Origin: Sparassis latifolia
Lineage: Eukaryota > Basidiomycota > Agaricomycetes > Polyporales > Sparassidaceae
Length of the DNA: 64,000 nt
Assembly: GCA_018466975.1 (NCBI GenBank)
Contig: CM031562.1
Span: 3,906,001-3,970,000 of the forward strand
Direction of reading: 5' to 3'
This document shows, one piece after another, positions 46,706 to 58,516 of this stretch. Position numbers and translations under genes: made by a program. Position 1 is the stretch's first letter, and every line of letters starts with the position of its first letter. The notes beneath the pieces are model-generated. The model saw nothing but the letters and a program-made list of their open reading frames with translations. It was not told the DNA's origin and did not search any database.

Positions 46706-48017
46706 CTAACGTCTACGCAGCCTAGGAAGCCCGTCCGGCCCGAGCAAAGCTTCCTCTGCACCTAACACCCTAGGACCGTCGCCAACCCGTGTATGGATCA
46801 GTCCCTTAATAGCCCCAACACCGAATGGTTTCGCGACTGCGGTGTTGAATCCTGGGACGACCTTGCCGTGTACACCCGCAGTGCCGAACAATCCGAAGGA
46901 TCCTTGAATAGTTGATCCTGGGGGAAGTAATTGATGATGAGCTCGACGATCTCCTTGAGGTTCTCCTTCGGTGCGTAGATGACAGCGTTGGGACCAGCAT
47001 CGTACGTGTACGCTGCCTTGATCTTGCCACCGTTCGCGACCGAGACCTGGTTGTACTCGACAATGAGCGCGATGATGGCGCGGGAGACGTCGTTCATGTA
47101 GAAGATGGGCGGGTCCGTGTCGAGCGCGACGGCGTGGAACTGGTTCGAGTCCTGCATCGTGATGCGCGCGAACGCGTCGAAGTCGCGCGCGCGGATCGCT
47201 TCGGAGATGGCCTGCATGCGTGCGGGGACGACGTGCTTGATACGGTGCTGGAGCAGCGTGGACGTCTCGACGGTGCGCTGCATGCCTGAGGTGGAGGACG
47301 TGCCCTTCTTGTCATCTGAGACGACGCAGATGAGGGCATGGATATCGGGCCAGTGTTCGCGGGGTGCGACCTCGATCGCCAGCGAGTCGGAACCGTCTGG
47401 CCGCGAGCCCATTTGCCAGGCGACGAACCCGCCGAAGAGAGAGCGGCAGGCAGAGCCCGAGCCCTGCCGCGCGATAATAGAAAGCTCCGACGGGGTACTT
47501 GGAAGAGCGTAAAGGGCAGCAAGGGAGGATACCAGGGCGGCGAAGCCTGAGGCGGAGGACGCGAGACCTGCAGCGGTGGGAAAGTTGTTCCGAGAGGATA
47601 TGTGCACATGGTATGAGGATATCTACGAACACAATACATATGATGAGACAATACGCAGTGAGGAGTGACACACCTTCGGCTGGCTAGGATCTTTCTCTTC
47701 CACCTCTCGGCGTAAACACTTCATCTCCTTTATACGTGTTGCAAGTCGGCCGCTCTCTTTGATCTCCTCCTCTACACCATTCAGCCAGAGTCTGTCGTTG
47801 TCGAATGATGGATCGGCGCGCGATGTAGTCGTCGAGCGGAGATGATCCTGGTCGAGGGTGACGGAAAGGGACGAGTTGGTTGGCAGGATAAGCTTGGTGT
47901 CGCGCTTTCCCCAATACCTGCGGATCCTCAGTATCGACTGCAGCCCTCGTTGAAACAACCTTACTTTATGCATGCGATATTTACAGGCGCAGACGCAGTG
48001 GCTTGGTAGACAGTCAT
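46706..48017 (-). CDS. MVD1: Diphosphomevalonate decarboxylase (mevalonate pathway)
   Basis: Exons 48017-47965, 47917-47674 and 47622-46706. The start [20 protein letters not shown] is joined across a 47-bp intron to [20 protein letters not shown]. Exon 3 holds the GHMP-type ATP-binding motif [18 protein letters not shown], then [20 protein letters not shown] and [16 protein letters not shown]. The C-terminus is [20 protein letters not shown] then [20 protein letters not shown]. The enzyme makes isopentenyl diphosphate for sterols and other isoprenoids; it is encoded by ERG19 in yeast. One base is missing near 46898-46902 (between LFKDP and FGLFGTAG), which would destroy the C-terminus of a normally essential enzyme. 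An assembly error is the likelier explanation. Confidence 0.92.
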
Positions 48018-48053
48018 GGTGGGTGGTGAGCAGATGGAGAGGATGTAGCCGCC

Positions 48054-48359
48054 ATGAGTTTTTGTTCGAGCTCTGGCGTTGCACCATGTCCGAAAATCTC
48101 AGATCGTACGGCTTCATCTTTCGATTATTCCGCCGCGGAACATATAATTAGTCTAGTTTTTAACGCGGGGGGCTTATCGGTAGGTCCCCAATTTCGTTCG
48201 GAGCTTGGACTTGCAGGGAAGGAATTGCGTGACCGATCAACTCGCCTGCAAGAGAATGAGTCGGAGCTGGAAATAAGAGAACAAGCGCTCGCTGCAAGGG
48301 AAGCGGATGTTGTTACATTCGAGATATCTCAGTCAAATGGCATGCCTTTTAAGCTGTAG
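48054..48359 (+). CDS. Short coiled-coil-like frame, uncertain
   Basis: Open from ATG 48054, divergent from MVD1 with 36 bp between starts. The C-terminal half is strongly helical and heptad-like ([20 protein letters not shown]). It could be an exon of an unrecognised gene or chance. No splice partner was found. Confidence 0.25.
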   Translation: MSFCSSSGVAPCPKISDRTASSFDYSAAEHIISLVFNAGGLSVGPQFRSELGLAGKELRDRSTRLQENESELEIREQALAAREADVVTFEISQSNGMPFKL

Positions 48360-48780
48360 GAGACAAGCAAAAGAAGCACATCCAAAGTGTAACAAGAGAA
48401 GCAACTACTGAGGATGGGATGTGAAAGTTCTGGCTTGAACTTGGACACTGTCACATCCCAATAATTTTGTTCCTCCTTCTAGCATAAGACTGTTGAAGAA
48501 ATCCAGAAGACTAATTGGGAGTCACTCTGGCTACCACTACCATGGTTGTAAACAGTGCAGCATACTGTTATCCCCCACCTAAAATACAGTACTAGTGGAT
48601 TTAGCTGTTCTGAGGGCCTTCAGGCATAGATTTTCTGAAACCAAAATCCAGTCTACAGACAGTACATAACAGGAGAACACCCTGTGTACCAGAGAGCTAT
48701 GAGAACGCGTTTTGACACGTCGCGTGTGCACGTGATTTGCGGAGATGAAAATACCCAACCGATAAGGACCACCTTATGGA

Positions 48781-49107
48781 TAAGATAGACCCATCTCATT
48801 CTCGACTACTTCACGTGACCTGAATTGTCACGCTTGGCTGGAGAACAACACAAAATGGCTTTCTATGCCTCCCACAGCAGTGCGATTAAAAATCTGCTGC
48901 GATCATATTGTTCAAAAGACAGTTTCTAATGATATGATCGTGACATTTTTTTTTCAAAGTTGATGTGGAAGGTGTAGTTTGCTCGGGACTGGTTTTCTCC
49001 CCTGCCAAAATGGACGCGGCGCGGGCTAAGTGTGACAACATTTGGCAGTGGCACGTGATATGTAACACTGTGACCATAGTAGTCGAAAATGAGATGGGTC
49101 TATCTTA
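48781..49107. mobile_element. MITE with ~29-bp terminal inverted repeats and TA target duplication
   Basis: The left end AGATAGACCCATCTCATTCT (from 48783) continues TCGACTAC, and is mirrored at the right end, GTAGTCGAAAATGAGATGGG then TCTATCT (to 49105), with one mismatch. Both ends are flanked by TA (48781-48782 and 49106-49107). The ~323-bp body has no ORF. Size, repeats and TA duplication fit a non-autonomous Tc1/mariner-type element; no transposase partner is in the window. Confidence 0.8.
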
Positions 49108-49123
49108 GCAGACGCCAGACACG

Positions 49124-49178
49124 GATATCCTGAGGAACGAAGGTTGAAGCAGAGTGTCAGTCTGCCTTTGGGAGACTA
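49124..49178. repeat. Dispersed repeat, copy 2
   Basis: Counterpart of 4047-4109 (GATATCCTGAGG, then GAAGCAGAGTGTCA, TCTGCC and GGGAGACTA). It starts 17 bp beyond the MITE and lies upstream of the 49254 ORF. Confidence 0.5.
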
Positions 49179-49253
49179 CATATAATATCTTCTCAGATCT
49201 CCCTCGAACCTCTCGAGTAGCAAATCACGGGGAACCAGGTGCAGCTCCACCGG

Positions 49254-49721
49254 ATGCAAAGATCGCTAAAGAGGACCTTCGTTCACTTCACCCACACCCT
49301 AACATCTCTCGTTCACGATGCCGTTGTGCAGATCCAAGTCCCTGAACTCCATGATAGTCCAAGTCCAAAATCCGATCAGATTTTGGACTTGGACTACACA
49401 GTTGGCTCCTATTATCGACCCAAGGAAACAAATAACGCGACGTTCGACTTGCTGGCGCTCATGCAGGAGGGCACTATCACGTATGTGAGAATGCTCCAGG
49501 TTATGCTGGCAAAGAAACACAGCATCGAAATCAAAGGGTTGAAGTTCTTGGATGAAACCCTGAATCTAACGAACGGAACTTCGTTGATCCCGTCGCCACA
49601 TATCCGTTACGTGCTGGTCGTGCTGCGTGGTGAGGAGGCGGTATATATATGTATGTTCCCAAAAGAATGGGATGAGAAGTGGAGCAAAATCTTGGACGTG
49701 TATGTAGAGATCGAGCTCTGA
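49254..49721 (+). CDS. Hypothetical protein, 155 aa
   Basis: Open from ATG 49254 to TGA 49719-49721. It reads HDAVVQIQVPELHDSPSP, then DYTVGSYYRPKETNNATFDL, and a hydrophobic-plus-charged C-terminus (IRYVLVVLRGEEAVYICMFP; DEKWSKILDVYVEIEL). It is not recognised. The regular hydrophobic pattern suggests a folded alpha/beta protein. A 17-bp perfect hairpin lies inside the coding region. Confidence 0.45.
   Translation: MQRSLKRTFVHFTHTLTSLVHDAVVQIQVPELHDSPSPKSDQILDLDYTVGSYYRPKETNNATFDLLALMQEGTITYVRMLQVMLAKKHSIEIKGLKFLDETLNLTNGTSLIPSPHIRYVLVVLRGEEAVYICMFPKEWDEKWSKILDVYVEIEL
49356..49395. repeat. Perfect 17-bp stem, 6-nt loop hairpin
   Basis: AGTCCAAGTCCAAAATC at 49356-49372, loop CGATCA, and the exact complement at 49379-49395. 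It lies inside the 49254-49721 frame. Confidence 0.9.
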
Positions 49722-50085
49722 AATGGCTTGTTCGTACGCTCTCGTTGTATGGTATGCCCTTGTACTTGTATCCTGAGTTGATATCCACGCCGTTCTCGTG
49801 AAGACGTTCAATTGCGAGGTTGTGTGAGGTTACACTCATCACAGAAGAAAAGCTCAGATGCTACCGAGTCGTCGTTGTCCATAACCATCGCACCGCGATT
49901 CCCTATGTTATCTTGATGATGTGGGATATTTGTTGGAATTGTTGACTCATGTGTTAGAGTGCACGGTACAACCGTGGGTTACTCCGATAATTACAGTACA
50001 GAATGATATAATCCTCCAAGGACATTCAGCTCAACTCTCCTCACCCATTTCACTCGCACTCACGTTCGCGCTTGCTGTTATATTG

Positions 50086-50724
50086 CTATTGGCCTTTGGG
50101 CGACGCTGCCCTCCCAGATGTGCCTGTGCGGTCCGTCGAACTCAGCAAGCTCAGCAAGAAGTTTTGCAGTACCTCATGCTGCGTCCAGTGCCTGCCTGTG
50201 GGACTCGGTGAGCCCACAGAAAACGGCGTCGGCAACGGTGCACTCGAGCGCCCTGCACCACCGGCGGACGGGACAATGAGCGTCGAGGGCGGGCGCACCG
50301 TTGCTCGGCCCCCAAGCTTCCGCGCGGCGTCCCCGCTCACGCTCATGCCGAGCGCGGCGGTACCGCCGCCAGCACCGCCGACACCGCCCTCCATCTCGGT
50401 CAGTGAGTGCTCAATGTTTGGCAGGCTGAAGCTCCTGCTGCCCATGGGCCCGACGATGCCCGCTGCGACGCTCTCGTTCGGATTCCGCAACGCGCCGCGC
50501 GGGTCGTGGTCGGGCTTATTAGAGTTCTCGTCGTTGTTGTTGCCGAGGAGCGCTTGCACGGGCGAGGGTTTGTTAAAGGGGGTCAATGACGGGGCTGCGG
50601 GGAGTCAGTTTCGGTCCTGTATGCTGAACTCGTGCCTACGATAGTAGCCCGATATGACAGTCGAGGGCAGCAAGGCAGTAATGGTGAGACCTACAATCCA
50701 CTTCCACAGCTCGTAATTATCCAT
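50086..50724 (-). CDS. Small N-terminally anchored membrane protein, 197 aa
   Basis: Two exons, 50724-50640 and 50594-50086 (594 nt in frame), with a 45-bp GT-AG intron that removes an in-frame stop. A single hydrophobic segment near the start (WIVGLTITALLPSTVI) is followed by a long low-complexity Gly/Pro/Ser/Ala region (GGVGGAGGGTAALGMS; STLIVPSAGGAGRSSAPLPT) and a short helical end (HEVLQNFLLSLLSSTD). Third positions are strongly GC-rich as in neighbouring housekeeping genes, unlike the accessory block. Function unknown. Confidence 0.6.
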
Positions 50725-51349
50725 CAACGCAAAACCGCAGCGTGCTGAGCACATTCAGCATGCCGGACTGAGTGAGACAGGGACGGGCCTCTCACGCAGC
50801 TTTGAGGCCGCAACTGCGCCACCGAACGTTTGTGTTCAGCGGCCTGGGGGAGCGCAAGCTGGAGTAACGGCGGAAGTCAAGGTCATCGCCCAGATACGGA
50901 GACTTGCCTTCTGGTTCTTCAACCCTCGCCAACGTCAGATCTAAGTGAATTATTGTCTTCGCGACTCCTGGAAAACTGGGAAATAATCCGTAGTACGAAT
51001 TCAGGAGCGCTTTTCATTGTTTTCCATCAAGAAGTGTTTCTGGTCTGGCATCGAATTTCCCTCATTGTACCACGCCAAGAAATTTGAGAAAGAAGTCGGG
51101 GAGAGGTATACAAAGGCGTCTCGGAGGCTGTGACTCGGAGCAGTTGGGCTTCCATATCGGGGAAGAAATGATTAGTCATCGAGGTGCTTACATTACGCAT
51201 TCTCTGCTCGTCGACTCTTACAACGACAAAGATCCTACGCTCACTGTGCTTCACGACGACCACGACTTTTTGGCCTACAATCCCTCCTGTTCATCACCTT
51301 TACATCTGACTTTGCACCTTGTGGTCAGCTTCCCCACCAGTCTTCAACC

Positions 51350-53817
51350 GTGGCGACCCTCCACTCCAATGCGATGTACTATCCTCAACAGTCCCCGGGC
51401 ATCGCCCACAAACTCCCATCTCACCAACATCCGGTACAGATTCATGACCAGTCTCCATGGGCTCGGTCAACACCGCATCCTGGATATGGTCCTCCCAACC
51501 ATGTACAACCACCTACCTCACCCGCTTACCCCCTGTTCACCAATGGAGCAATGACTGCGATGCAGCACCACCACATGCCGGGTCCCCTAACCCATCACCA
51601 CCATCACCAGAACTCCCTCTCACATACACACTATCCTTCCCCTCCGAACGCAAATGGTCTACAGGGACATGCTGCGATGGGGCAGAATGGCTCCCCCGGG
51701 AGCGTTCAGACGCCGATCATGACACCGCATTGGCAACAACAACTCCTCAAGTGTGACGTGAGTACGCACGATGGTTTTTTGTTGTTTTCCACTCATTCAT
51801 ACCGTTAGATGATCCGAGTTTCACGATCGCCCCACCATCGTGCACGGGCGAGTGCGATGGCATCCCGAACAGTTCAGAAGGCGGCCATTCCTATCACAAA
51901 TCCTAACGCAGTTAAGCCTCCAGACACGAATGGGACGTCAAAGAAGGAGCAGGATGGCGCAGGTTCGTCTCCGTCAAGTGCGTCTAGACCAGCGTCAGAA
52001 TCATCCCCCACGCCTGCGTCGGGAACCGCCAATCACCCATCTTCTCTTGTCGCTCCCATTTCAGAGGCTTCCCGCCCCACAGCTTCCAAGCCGCCAGAGA
52101 ACACGTGGAACTCACTGGACATGGGCGGTGTCAACATCAAGAACATTCCGCCCACGTCTGGCTTGTTCTCCTTCACGTTCCTCATTAACCTCTACCTCAA
52201 TCACAACGCTCTCACGAGAATTCCCCCTGAGATTGCGAAGCTTCGTCACCTTGAGCTTCTCGATCTCTCCGGTAACAACCTCATGACCGTTCCGCCCGAG
52301 CTTGGAATGCTAACCTCCTTGAAGGAGCTCTATCTGTTCGACAACCATCTAGCGAATGTTCCCGCGGAGTTGGGCACCCTGCATCAGCTGCAGACTATCG
52401 GGATTGAGGGGAATCCGTCGTTCGATGCGAATCTGAAGCATATGGTGCAAAGGGACGGCACGCCTGCGCTCATCTCGTACCTGCGCGACACGTGTCCGAG
52501 TCCGCCGCCGCCATCTGATCGCGTGTGGAAGAACCTCGTCAGTCAGGCGGAGCGGGACGCAATGCAGGCAGACCCGAACGTCGAGACGTTCAGCGTCTTG
52601 TGCTACAATGTTCTCTGTGAGAAGGCTGCGACCGAGCGGATGTACGGCTACACGCCGTCGTGGGCGCTGGTCTGGGACTATCGCAAGGACCGTATCTTGT
52701 CAGAGGTCACGGGTCAAAACGCGGACTTCGTGTGCTTGCAGGAGGTGGACAACGCACAGTACGAGGAGTATTTCCTCCGCAATCTGTCGGAACGTGGTTA
52801 CGAGGGCGTGTACTGGCCGAAGTCCCGATATAAGACCATGAACGATGCAGATCGGCGACTGGTCGATGGGTGTGCAACGTTCTACAAGTCGTCGAAGTGA
52901 GTAGTACGCCTCGTGAACCTTCTCATTTTAATGACCTTGTAATGCAGATACACTCTTGTGGAGAAGCATCTCATCGAATTCAGCGCCGTCGCGATGCAGC
53001 GATCGGACTTCAAGAAGACCGACGACATGTTCAACCGTGTGCTCGGCAAGGACCATATCGCTGTTGTGTGCCTAATGGAGAACAAGATGTCTGGCACACG
53101 GCTCATCGTTGCGAATGCACACATCCACTGGGATCCGCAATATCGTGACGTCAAGCTCGTCCAGGTCGCGCTGCTCCTTGAAGAGGTGGAGAAGATGGCA
53201 AACAGCTTCGCCAAATACCCACCACGGTTACCTACTCCTGCATCTGTGACATCACCGGTGAACGGCGAGAATAACGCGTCGTCGCGTCCACCGCCAGTAT
53301 ACAGTGACGGGTCGAAGATACCGCTCATTGTCTGCGGTGACTTCAATTCGGTGCCGTCGAGCGGTGTTTACGATCTCCTTTCCACAGGAAGCGTGCCCCC
53401 GACTCACCCCGACTTCATGTCGCACCTGTACGGTAGGTACACGTCCGAGGGGATCAAGCACCGCCTTGGTCTCAAGAGCGCATACGCAACCGCGGGCGAG
53501 CTGCCAATGACGAACTTCACCCCGAGCTTTCACGGCGTGATCGACTACATTTGGTACTCGACTGCGAACCTCTCCGTTAATGGTGTCCTAGGAGAAATTG
53601 ACAGGAAGTATCTTGAGAAGGTCGTTGGGTTTCCGAATGTTCATTTCCCATCAGAGTGCGTGTCCCATGATTCATTCCAGAGTTTCATTTGTTGATTGTG
53701 TGCATTTTTTGCAGTCACTTGTGCATCGTGTCAGAGTTCCGAGTGCGGCCACTGCGAGACAATCCACCACCCCGTCCACCACCTGTCTTCCCCGAGTCAT
53801 CTCGCGTACACACATAG
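51350..53817 (+). CDS. CCR4: CCR4 poly(A)-specific exoribonuclease of the CCR4-NOT complex, 768 aa
   Basis: Four exons: 51350-51757, 51809-52896, 52948-53655 and 53715-53817, 2,307 nt in frame. The N-terminus is rich in Pro, His, Gln and Ser (MQHHHMPGPLTHHHHHQNSL). A leucine-rich repeat block follows (LINLYLNHNALTRIPPEIAK; LKELYLFDNHLANVPAELGT), which in yeast Ccr4 binds the Caf1/Pop2 subunit. The EEP nuclease domain shows VLCYNVLCEKAAT, FVCLQEVDN with the Mg2+-binding Glu, NAHIHWDPQYRD, LIVCGDFNSVPSSGV and the terminal PSDHLCIVSEF. All key active-site motifs are present. It shortens mRNA poly(A) tails in the cytoplasm. No frame break. Confidence 0.95.
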
Positions 53818-53929
53818 GATATTATGGACTTCTCACATATCCTGCACATCTTCCTCGCATATATTTAACCCTTGTTAATAAGCCGCTGCGTTTGCAGGGC
53901 CCTTTGCGCACCATCCTTTCAGTCTCTTG

Positions 53930-53980
53930 GTCTCCTCTTCCTTCTCCTCCCCTCCCCTCCCCTCCCCTCCGGTTGTGATC
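53930..53980. repeat. Pyrimidine-rich CCCTC tract downstream of CCR4
   Basis: Several CCCCT units in a row (around 53945-53972) within a C/T-rich stretch on the plus strand, in the 3' flank of CCR4. It may lie in the transcript's 3' UTR. Confidence 0.5.
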
Positions 53981-54352
53981 GTGCAGTTTCTATTTGTTTC
54001 CGTGCCTGGGTCGTCTCTCCGTTCTGGCCTGCTTTCTGCATATGTCTGTGTCGTGTCAACCCACCTTGCAAAATCTGTAGCATGTGCGTGTACGGTCTTG
54101 TCCAATGAGAAAATATTCTTCAAATCTCTATCTCGTTTTGTCGACTTGTGTGCTTCTGGTGTGGAGTACCGTATACGGCAGTTTACCTTCCCGATATGGA
54201 TACCGTAGATGATGCATGCCAAGAAGCGGCAAGGGCGGAAGCTCATCCTACGTCACGCGGGTAGCTACCGCATGCAGCGGATCGCGGAAAGGTTTCTCGG
54301 GTCCGACAACTTATATAATCCCGGCCGATTTTCAGATAGTTTAACGTCCGCC

Positions 54353-55151
54353 ATGTATCGCTCAAGTTCACTCGCAACCACCACCGTCTCCACCCGCCGC
54401 CGTTCGATTTCGTCCGTCTTCCTCTGCTCCCCTGCACAATCATTCTCGACGATGTCTGCTCCCAAGGCAAATACTGAGCCGCCAAAGGGCGTCACCATCA
54501 TCCGCGACCTCTACAGGATCGCTTCCGGCAGCGACAAGTTCAGGAAGGTGTTGTGGACGGGAAAGCACAGCCAGGTTTTACTCGAGATTAAGCAGCGTGG
54601 TCACGTCCACTTACAAGCGACTGCAGTTGGTCATCATGACTATTCCTGTCGGCGGTGAGATCGGAGAGGTATTTCGTCTCAACTTTAGTGGCGAGGGTTA
54701 GTAGTCTGACGGGCGATTCGAAGGAAACGCATACAGTCGACCAGCACTTGTACTTTATCTCCGGCACTGCCCAAGCGATCACTGACGGTAATAAGGTCAG
54801 TCAAGCTGTACTCTGTCACGATCATCTGGAAATAACGAGAACGTCTATAGAAAGACCACGTTAAGTCGGGAGACACCGTTATTGTGCCTGCAGGAACGCT
54901 GCACAACGTTTGTTCTTTTTTCCGGCTCTACGTTGCTCGCACTCACCTTCCGTCACAGTTCAAGAATACAGGACCCACCCCTTTGATTGTGTCGACTGTA
55001 AGTTCCTCACAAATTTGAAGAGCGACGACTGAAATTGCCCCAGGTATATGCGCCTGCAGAACACAAGGCGGACACTGTGCATGACACGTTGGATCAAGGC
55101 GAGAAATTGGAGGATGAGGGAAAGGATGAACCGCCGACATGGGCCACATAG
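54353..55151 (+). CDS. Cupin-fold protein, possibly mitochondrial, 179 aa
   Basis: Six exons: 54353-54574, 54627-54668, 54724-54795, 54851-54907, 54959-54997 and 55044-55151, 540 nt in frame. From ATG 54353 the first ~35 residues are rich in Arg, Ser and Thr without acids (SSSLATTTVSTRRRSISSVF), like a mitochondrial presequence. ATG 54452 (MSAPKANTEPPKG) would give a cytosolic form. Cupin motif 1: VGGEIGEETHTVDQHLYFIS; motif 2: SGDTVIVPAGTLHNFKNTG. The two histidines and a glutamate for metal binding are present. The C-terminal tail is acidic. The small single-domain cupin family has no agreed reaction. Intron 1 has a weak donor (GTTTTA). Confidence 0.85.
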
Positions 55152-58100
55152 AAGCAAACACGTTAGATCAAGCTTAAGGACTGCTAAACCGACCTGGACT
55201 CTTCTGTACGAGTAAAATTGGTGTTTTAGTTTATTAGAATTCTTCGCTTCTTGTGGGTCCATGTAGGTGCATCTCGGAAGATCTGATAAGCACGTGCTCG
55301 CCCTTAAATCCTCAGAATGAGACTTAGTCCACGTCCGACATTGTGTTTTGAAGGACACCCTCCAAGTCACCCTCTGACAAGCATGAAGATTGCAGAGGGC
55401 CACATCGATGTCAGGAAATTCCTGATCCGCTGTAAAATTGATCGGTAAGGAAAGACAGCGGCCCAGTGCGAATGGAGCTCAGTGCCAGTAGTGCAGAGTG
55501 TTCAATGGATCCAATAGAACGAGATTTAACGCACGTATGATGAGACTATTCTCAGCACGTCTTGACCTCTAGTATCGTTGAGATCTGGTGTGGCACTCTG
55601 CATAGCTTCGCCAGTCCGGTGGCAAGCATAAAAGCATCATGCTAGTGAATGGAAACAAAACACATGCCTCAGCTATTCCGCTAGTTCGTCGTAAGTGCTG
55701 TAAGGGTGTAATCAGGCACCCTTGACATATTCGACCAGGACCCTACGCCGACAGAAAGGAACAGACTGTAGAACCATGCGGTGGGGAGTCAACTGAACCT
55801 CCGTCCACAAATATTGACTTGCTGCTTGCTTACAGGGACTACCGTGGCTATTCGAGCTGCGTCGAATGGGTAAAGGAAGAAATCTTGATTGTTGACACGG
55901 ACCAAGATACGCAGATTCGCCGACAATATAAGAATGTGCAGTCCTGCCAGATTATGAGCATGGAGATAACAACTGTTTCTGAGCTTCCTGCGGGATGTGA
56001 TGCCAATTCACAAGAGTACAAGAGCGACAGCAACAACGACCGACTTGTCTGAGGACTCCGAGATGAAGATCAAGACCCAGCCTCGCCATAGGAGTACCAC
56101 ATGTTTGAAGCTCGATATACCGCGACAAACTGGATCCATTGAATTCCTGGCAATATCTGTTCACGAAGAATCATAGTTGCATGGCAGCTGACAAAGAATA
56201 ATCTTGGGTGTGCAACAAAGCTGACCGACCGAGCCCGGAAAATGCCGACGAAGATTTCTCCACGGAATAGGTTCGAACACGGCTCGAAGTTCGTCTCACT
56301 GGAGTTCTCCATGACTCAAACAACTTACTACTAAGTCCAGCTCTGGGCGTACCTAGAAACCCTCAGACGTATCCGAGACTGAAAATTGCTCATGGAGCAC
56401 GGCATACGTACACCTGGGAACTAGCGACGTCGAAGTAATTCACGGAAGGGTTCCAAGCTGCACGATGTCCATTGGAGGCATGTCATTTGACAAGAGAAGT
56501 TCCGAGTTGAAAACAATAGTTACCACTCGATCGCTGAACGCTGAACGTTGAACCTTAGTCTTCTTGCATTCTTGGACAAATTGGGCTGCGGCGCGCGACG
56601 TAAGTGCCAGTGATTGATGAAGTGACGCCTCTCACGCGCCCATAGTTGAAGTTAGGTATTGTTATAAATTGACGCCATCGCTATCACCATGTGGCCGGTT
56701 CACTGAAGCCGTGCCGTGGAACCTTGGGTACTTGAGCACAGTCGGCGGAGGTGGTGCATCTGTGCCTCACTCGGTCATCACTTGTCGGGCTCGTATTTTC
56801 TGATGGTTGTGTCTTCTGCAAAGCACGCCTCACGCCGGACTATTGCAGATCATCTTCTCTCTAGGACGATTATGATGCTCCGTGCCTCTTGACAGAAAGG
56901 TCCATGAATATGGCAACACCGCGGTTCCTTTTGCTCCTCGAGTTCCCAGGGAGGTATTCGCCCGCCAGTACGTGAATCAGGTGGTACTGCAGTACGTTGT
57001 TCTCGCTATCATCTTCTCCTCGATTGTGCCTGCGTTTTTGTGAATTCCCGTAGACACCCGATAACATGATTCTGACCCCAATAACCGAGCCGACTCTGTA
57101 CGTGGGCGCGGATGTTGCTATAACGCTGAACCTTCTGGGTCATTGACCGTGGGTTTATAGGTCCGGTGAAATCGACACAAAGTCAATCCGTAACAATAAT
57201 TGTTGTGTCTTCCGGACCAGACACCATCCGGAAACCTGTATGCCCTAGAAACGTGGCAGCGACAAATCTCAGATAGGCTTGGGTGGGCCTATGGACGTTG
57301 TCACCTCGGATCCCCGATAGAAACAACGTCGGTCAAATTTGGTCACTGGAAGTGTATCCACGGGATTCAGAAAGCCGTACTCACACCGATAAGCCGGCTG
57401 ACACCAACGATGTGGGATTATCGGCAGCTCTCGATGTCTAGCGACTAACGTTCCATATGTCCTATGTGCCGTAAGGAGAAGAGCGCCCTCGCGCAGTGAG
57501 ATGTCCACCTGATGCTATGGTACCAGGCCCACTACGGGGACGGGCGCACACCACCGTAGAACAACGGGAAACCGCAGTGTTGCTCGCGCCTACCTCTTAT
57601 CACGCTTCATTGACTAACTTCTAAATCACAGGGCAGCTGACCTCCCAACCTCGGGGCTACGGTCTCCCCGGGGCCCCGCAGCATACTGAGAGCGCCATAG
57701 CCCGGCAAAGAATGTCAAATTCAACTATAGCATTTACTCAACAATATTGTATAACATCGACATTTGCAAGTACTGTATCACTAATTGTGCAGTCCTTAAT
57801 GTGGTCGACTCGGAACAAGTTACCGTTTCATAACCATCCAATGAATATTAATCTTGGCATGGATCCTTGTAGTGTTGGCTGGCAGTGCACACACGACGAT
57901 ATGGATTTAACCGATCACTAGTACATTACTGACTATCCAGAAGCTATTTATGCCGCAATTCAAGAAGGTTAAGTGATCTACAGGGCACAGCTCGTCAACG
58001 TGCATCGATCATCATGTCTTTGCTGTAGTGCGCAAAGGGATTCTGTAATAGGTATAATGGCTGGGTCGCATTCGACATGAGGTATCAACGGCAGTATGTT

Positions 58101-58516
58101 GTTCCTCTGAATAAGAGCAGCGAACAGTGAACACAATGTCATGGTGTAATGTAAATATCTGGATCACCATACTGGATTCGAGTGGTGCGAAATGATGCAG
58201 AGTTCAACGGTTTCGGTGGAATTCGGTATGTCTACCGCACTTTCCTCGCCATGAGCTGTGTATGGTTGCAAAGCATAAGAGAAATCAGTCGTGACGGAGA
58301 GCTGTCCACGTACACGGTTGTTCGGCGTCTCGGAAAGGATCTACTGCACACTCGGCCGGACTACAGGGTAGAGTATTCCCTGTCTCTTCGTGATGAGTTT
58401 GAAGGGCAGCAGGTCCTAATTTATGGGAGTTGTAAGAGAAATTCGGAGAGGAAGGGAGATCGGCACCTTACCGCGCGGTGATGTCGATGCATCCGTAGTG
58501 CTCGTCGTAGTGCTCG
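55152..58516. other. Gene-poor region with a possible P-family relic
   Basis: No complete gene is recognised. At 55820-55900 (+) a frame reads LLAYRDYRGYSSCVEWVKEE then ILIVDTD, resembling the second half of the P core (KLINYNTF...), so a decayed P gene may lie here. 58182-58481 (+) is open (GKDLLHTRPDYRVEYSLS) without a known domain. The rest shows nothing assignable. Confidence 0.3.

Noticed and set aside
47105..47512. Plus-strand frames across the MVD gene
   Set aside because: Antisense shadows of exon 3, which has clear GHMP-family motifs.
50072..50644. 190-codon plus frame opposite the small membrane protein
   Set aside because: The minus-strand model splices in frame, has a credible anchor and removes a stop by a clean intron; the plus frame is low-complexity only.
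51457..52841. Alternative frames inside CCR4 (His/Arg-rich)
   Set aside because: Out-of-frame shadows of a gene whose LRR and nuclease motifs are unambiguous.
57600..57720. GC-rich inverted patches near 57650, considered as a tRNA or structured RNA
   Set aside because: No cloverleaf with acceptor, anticodon and T arms could be drawn; no tRNA or rRNA was found in the window.
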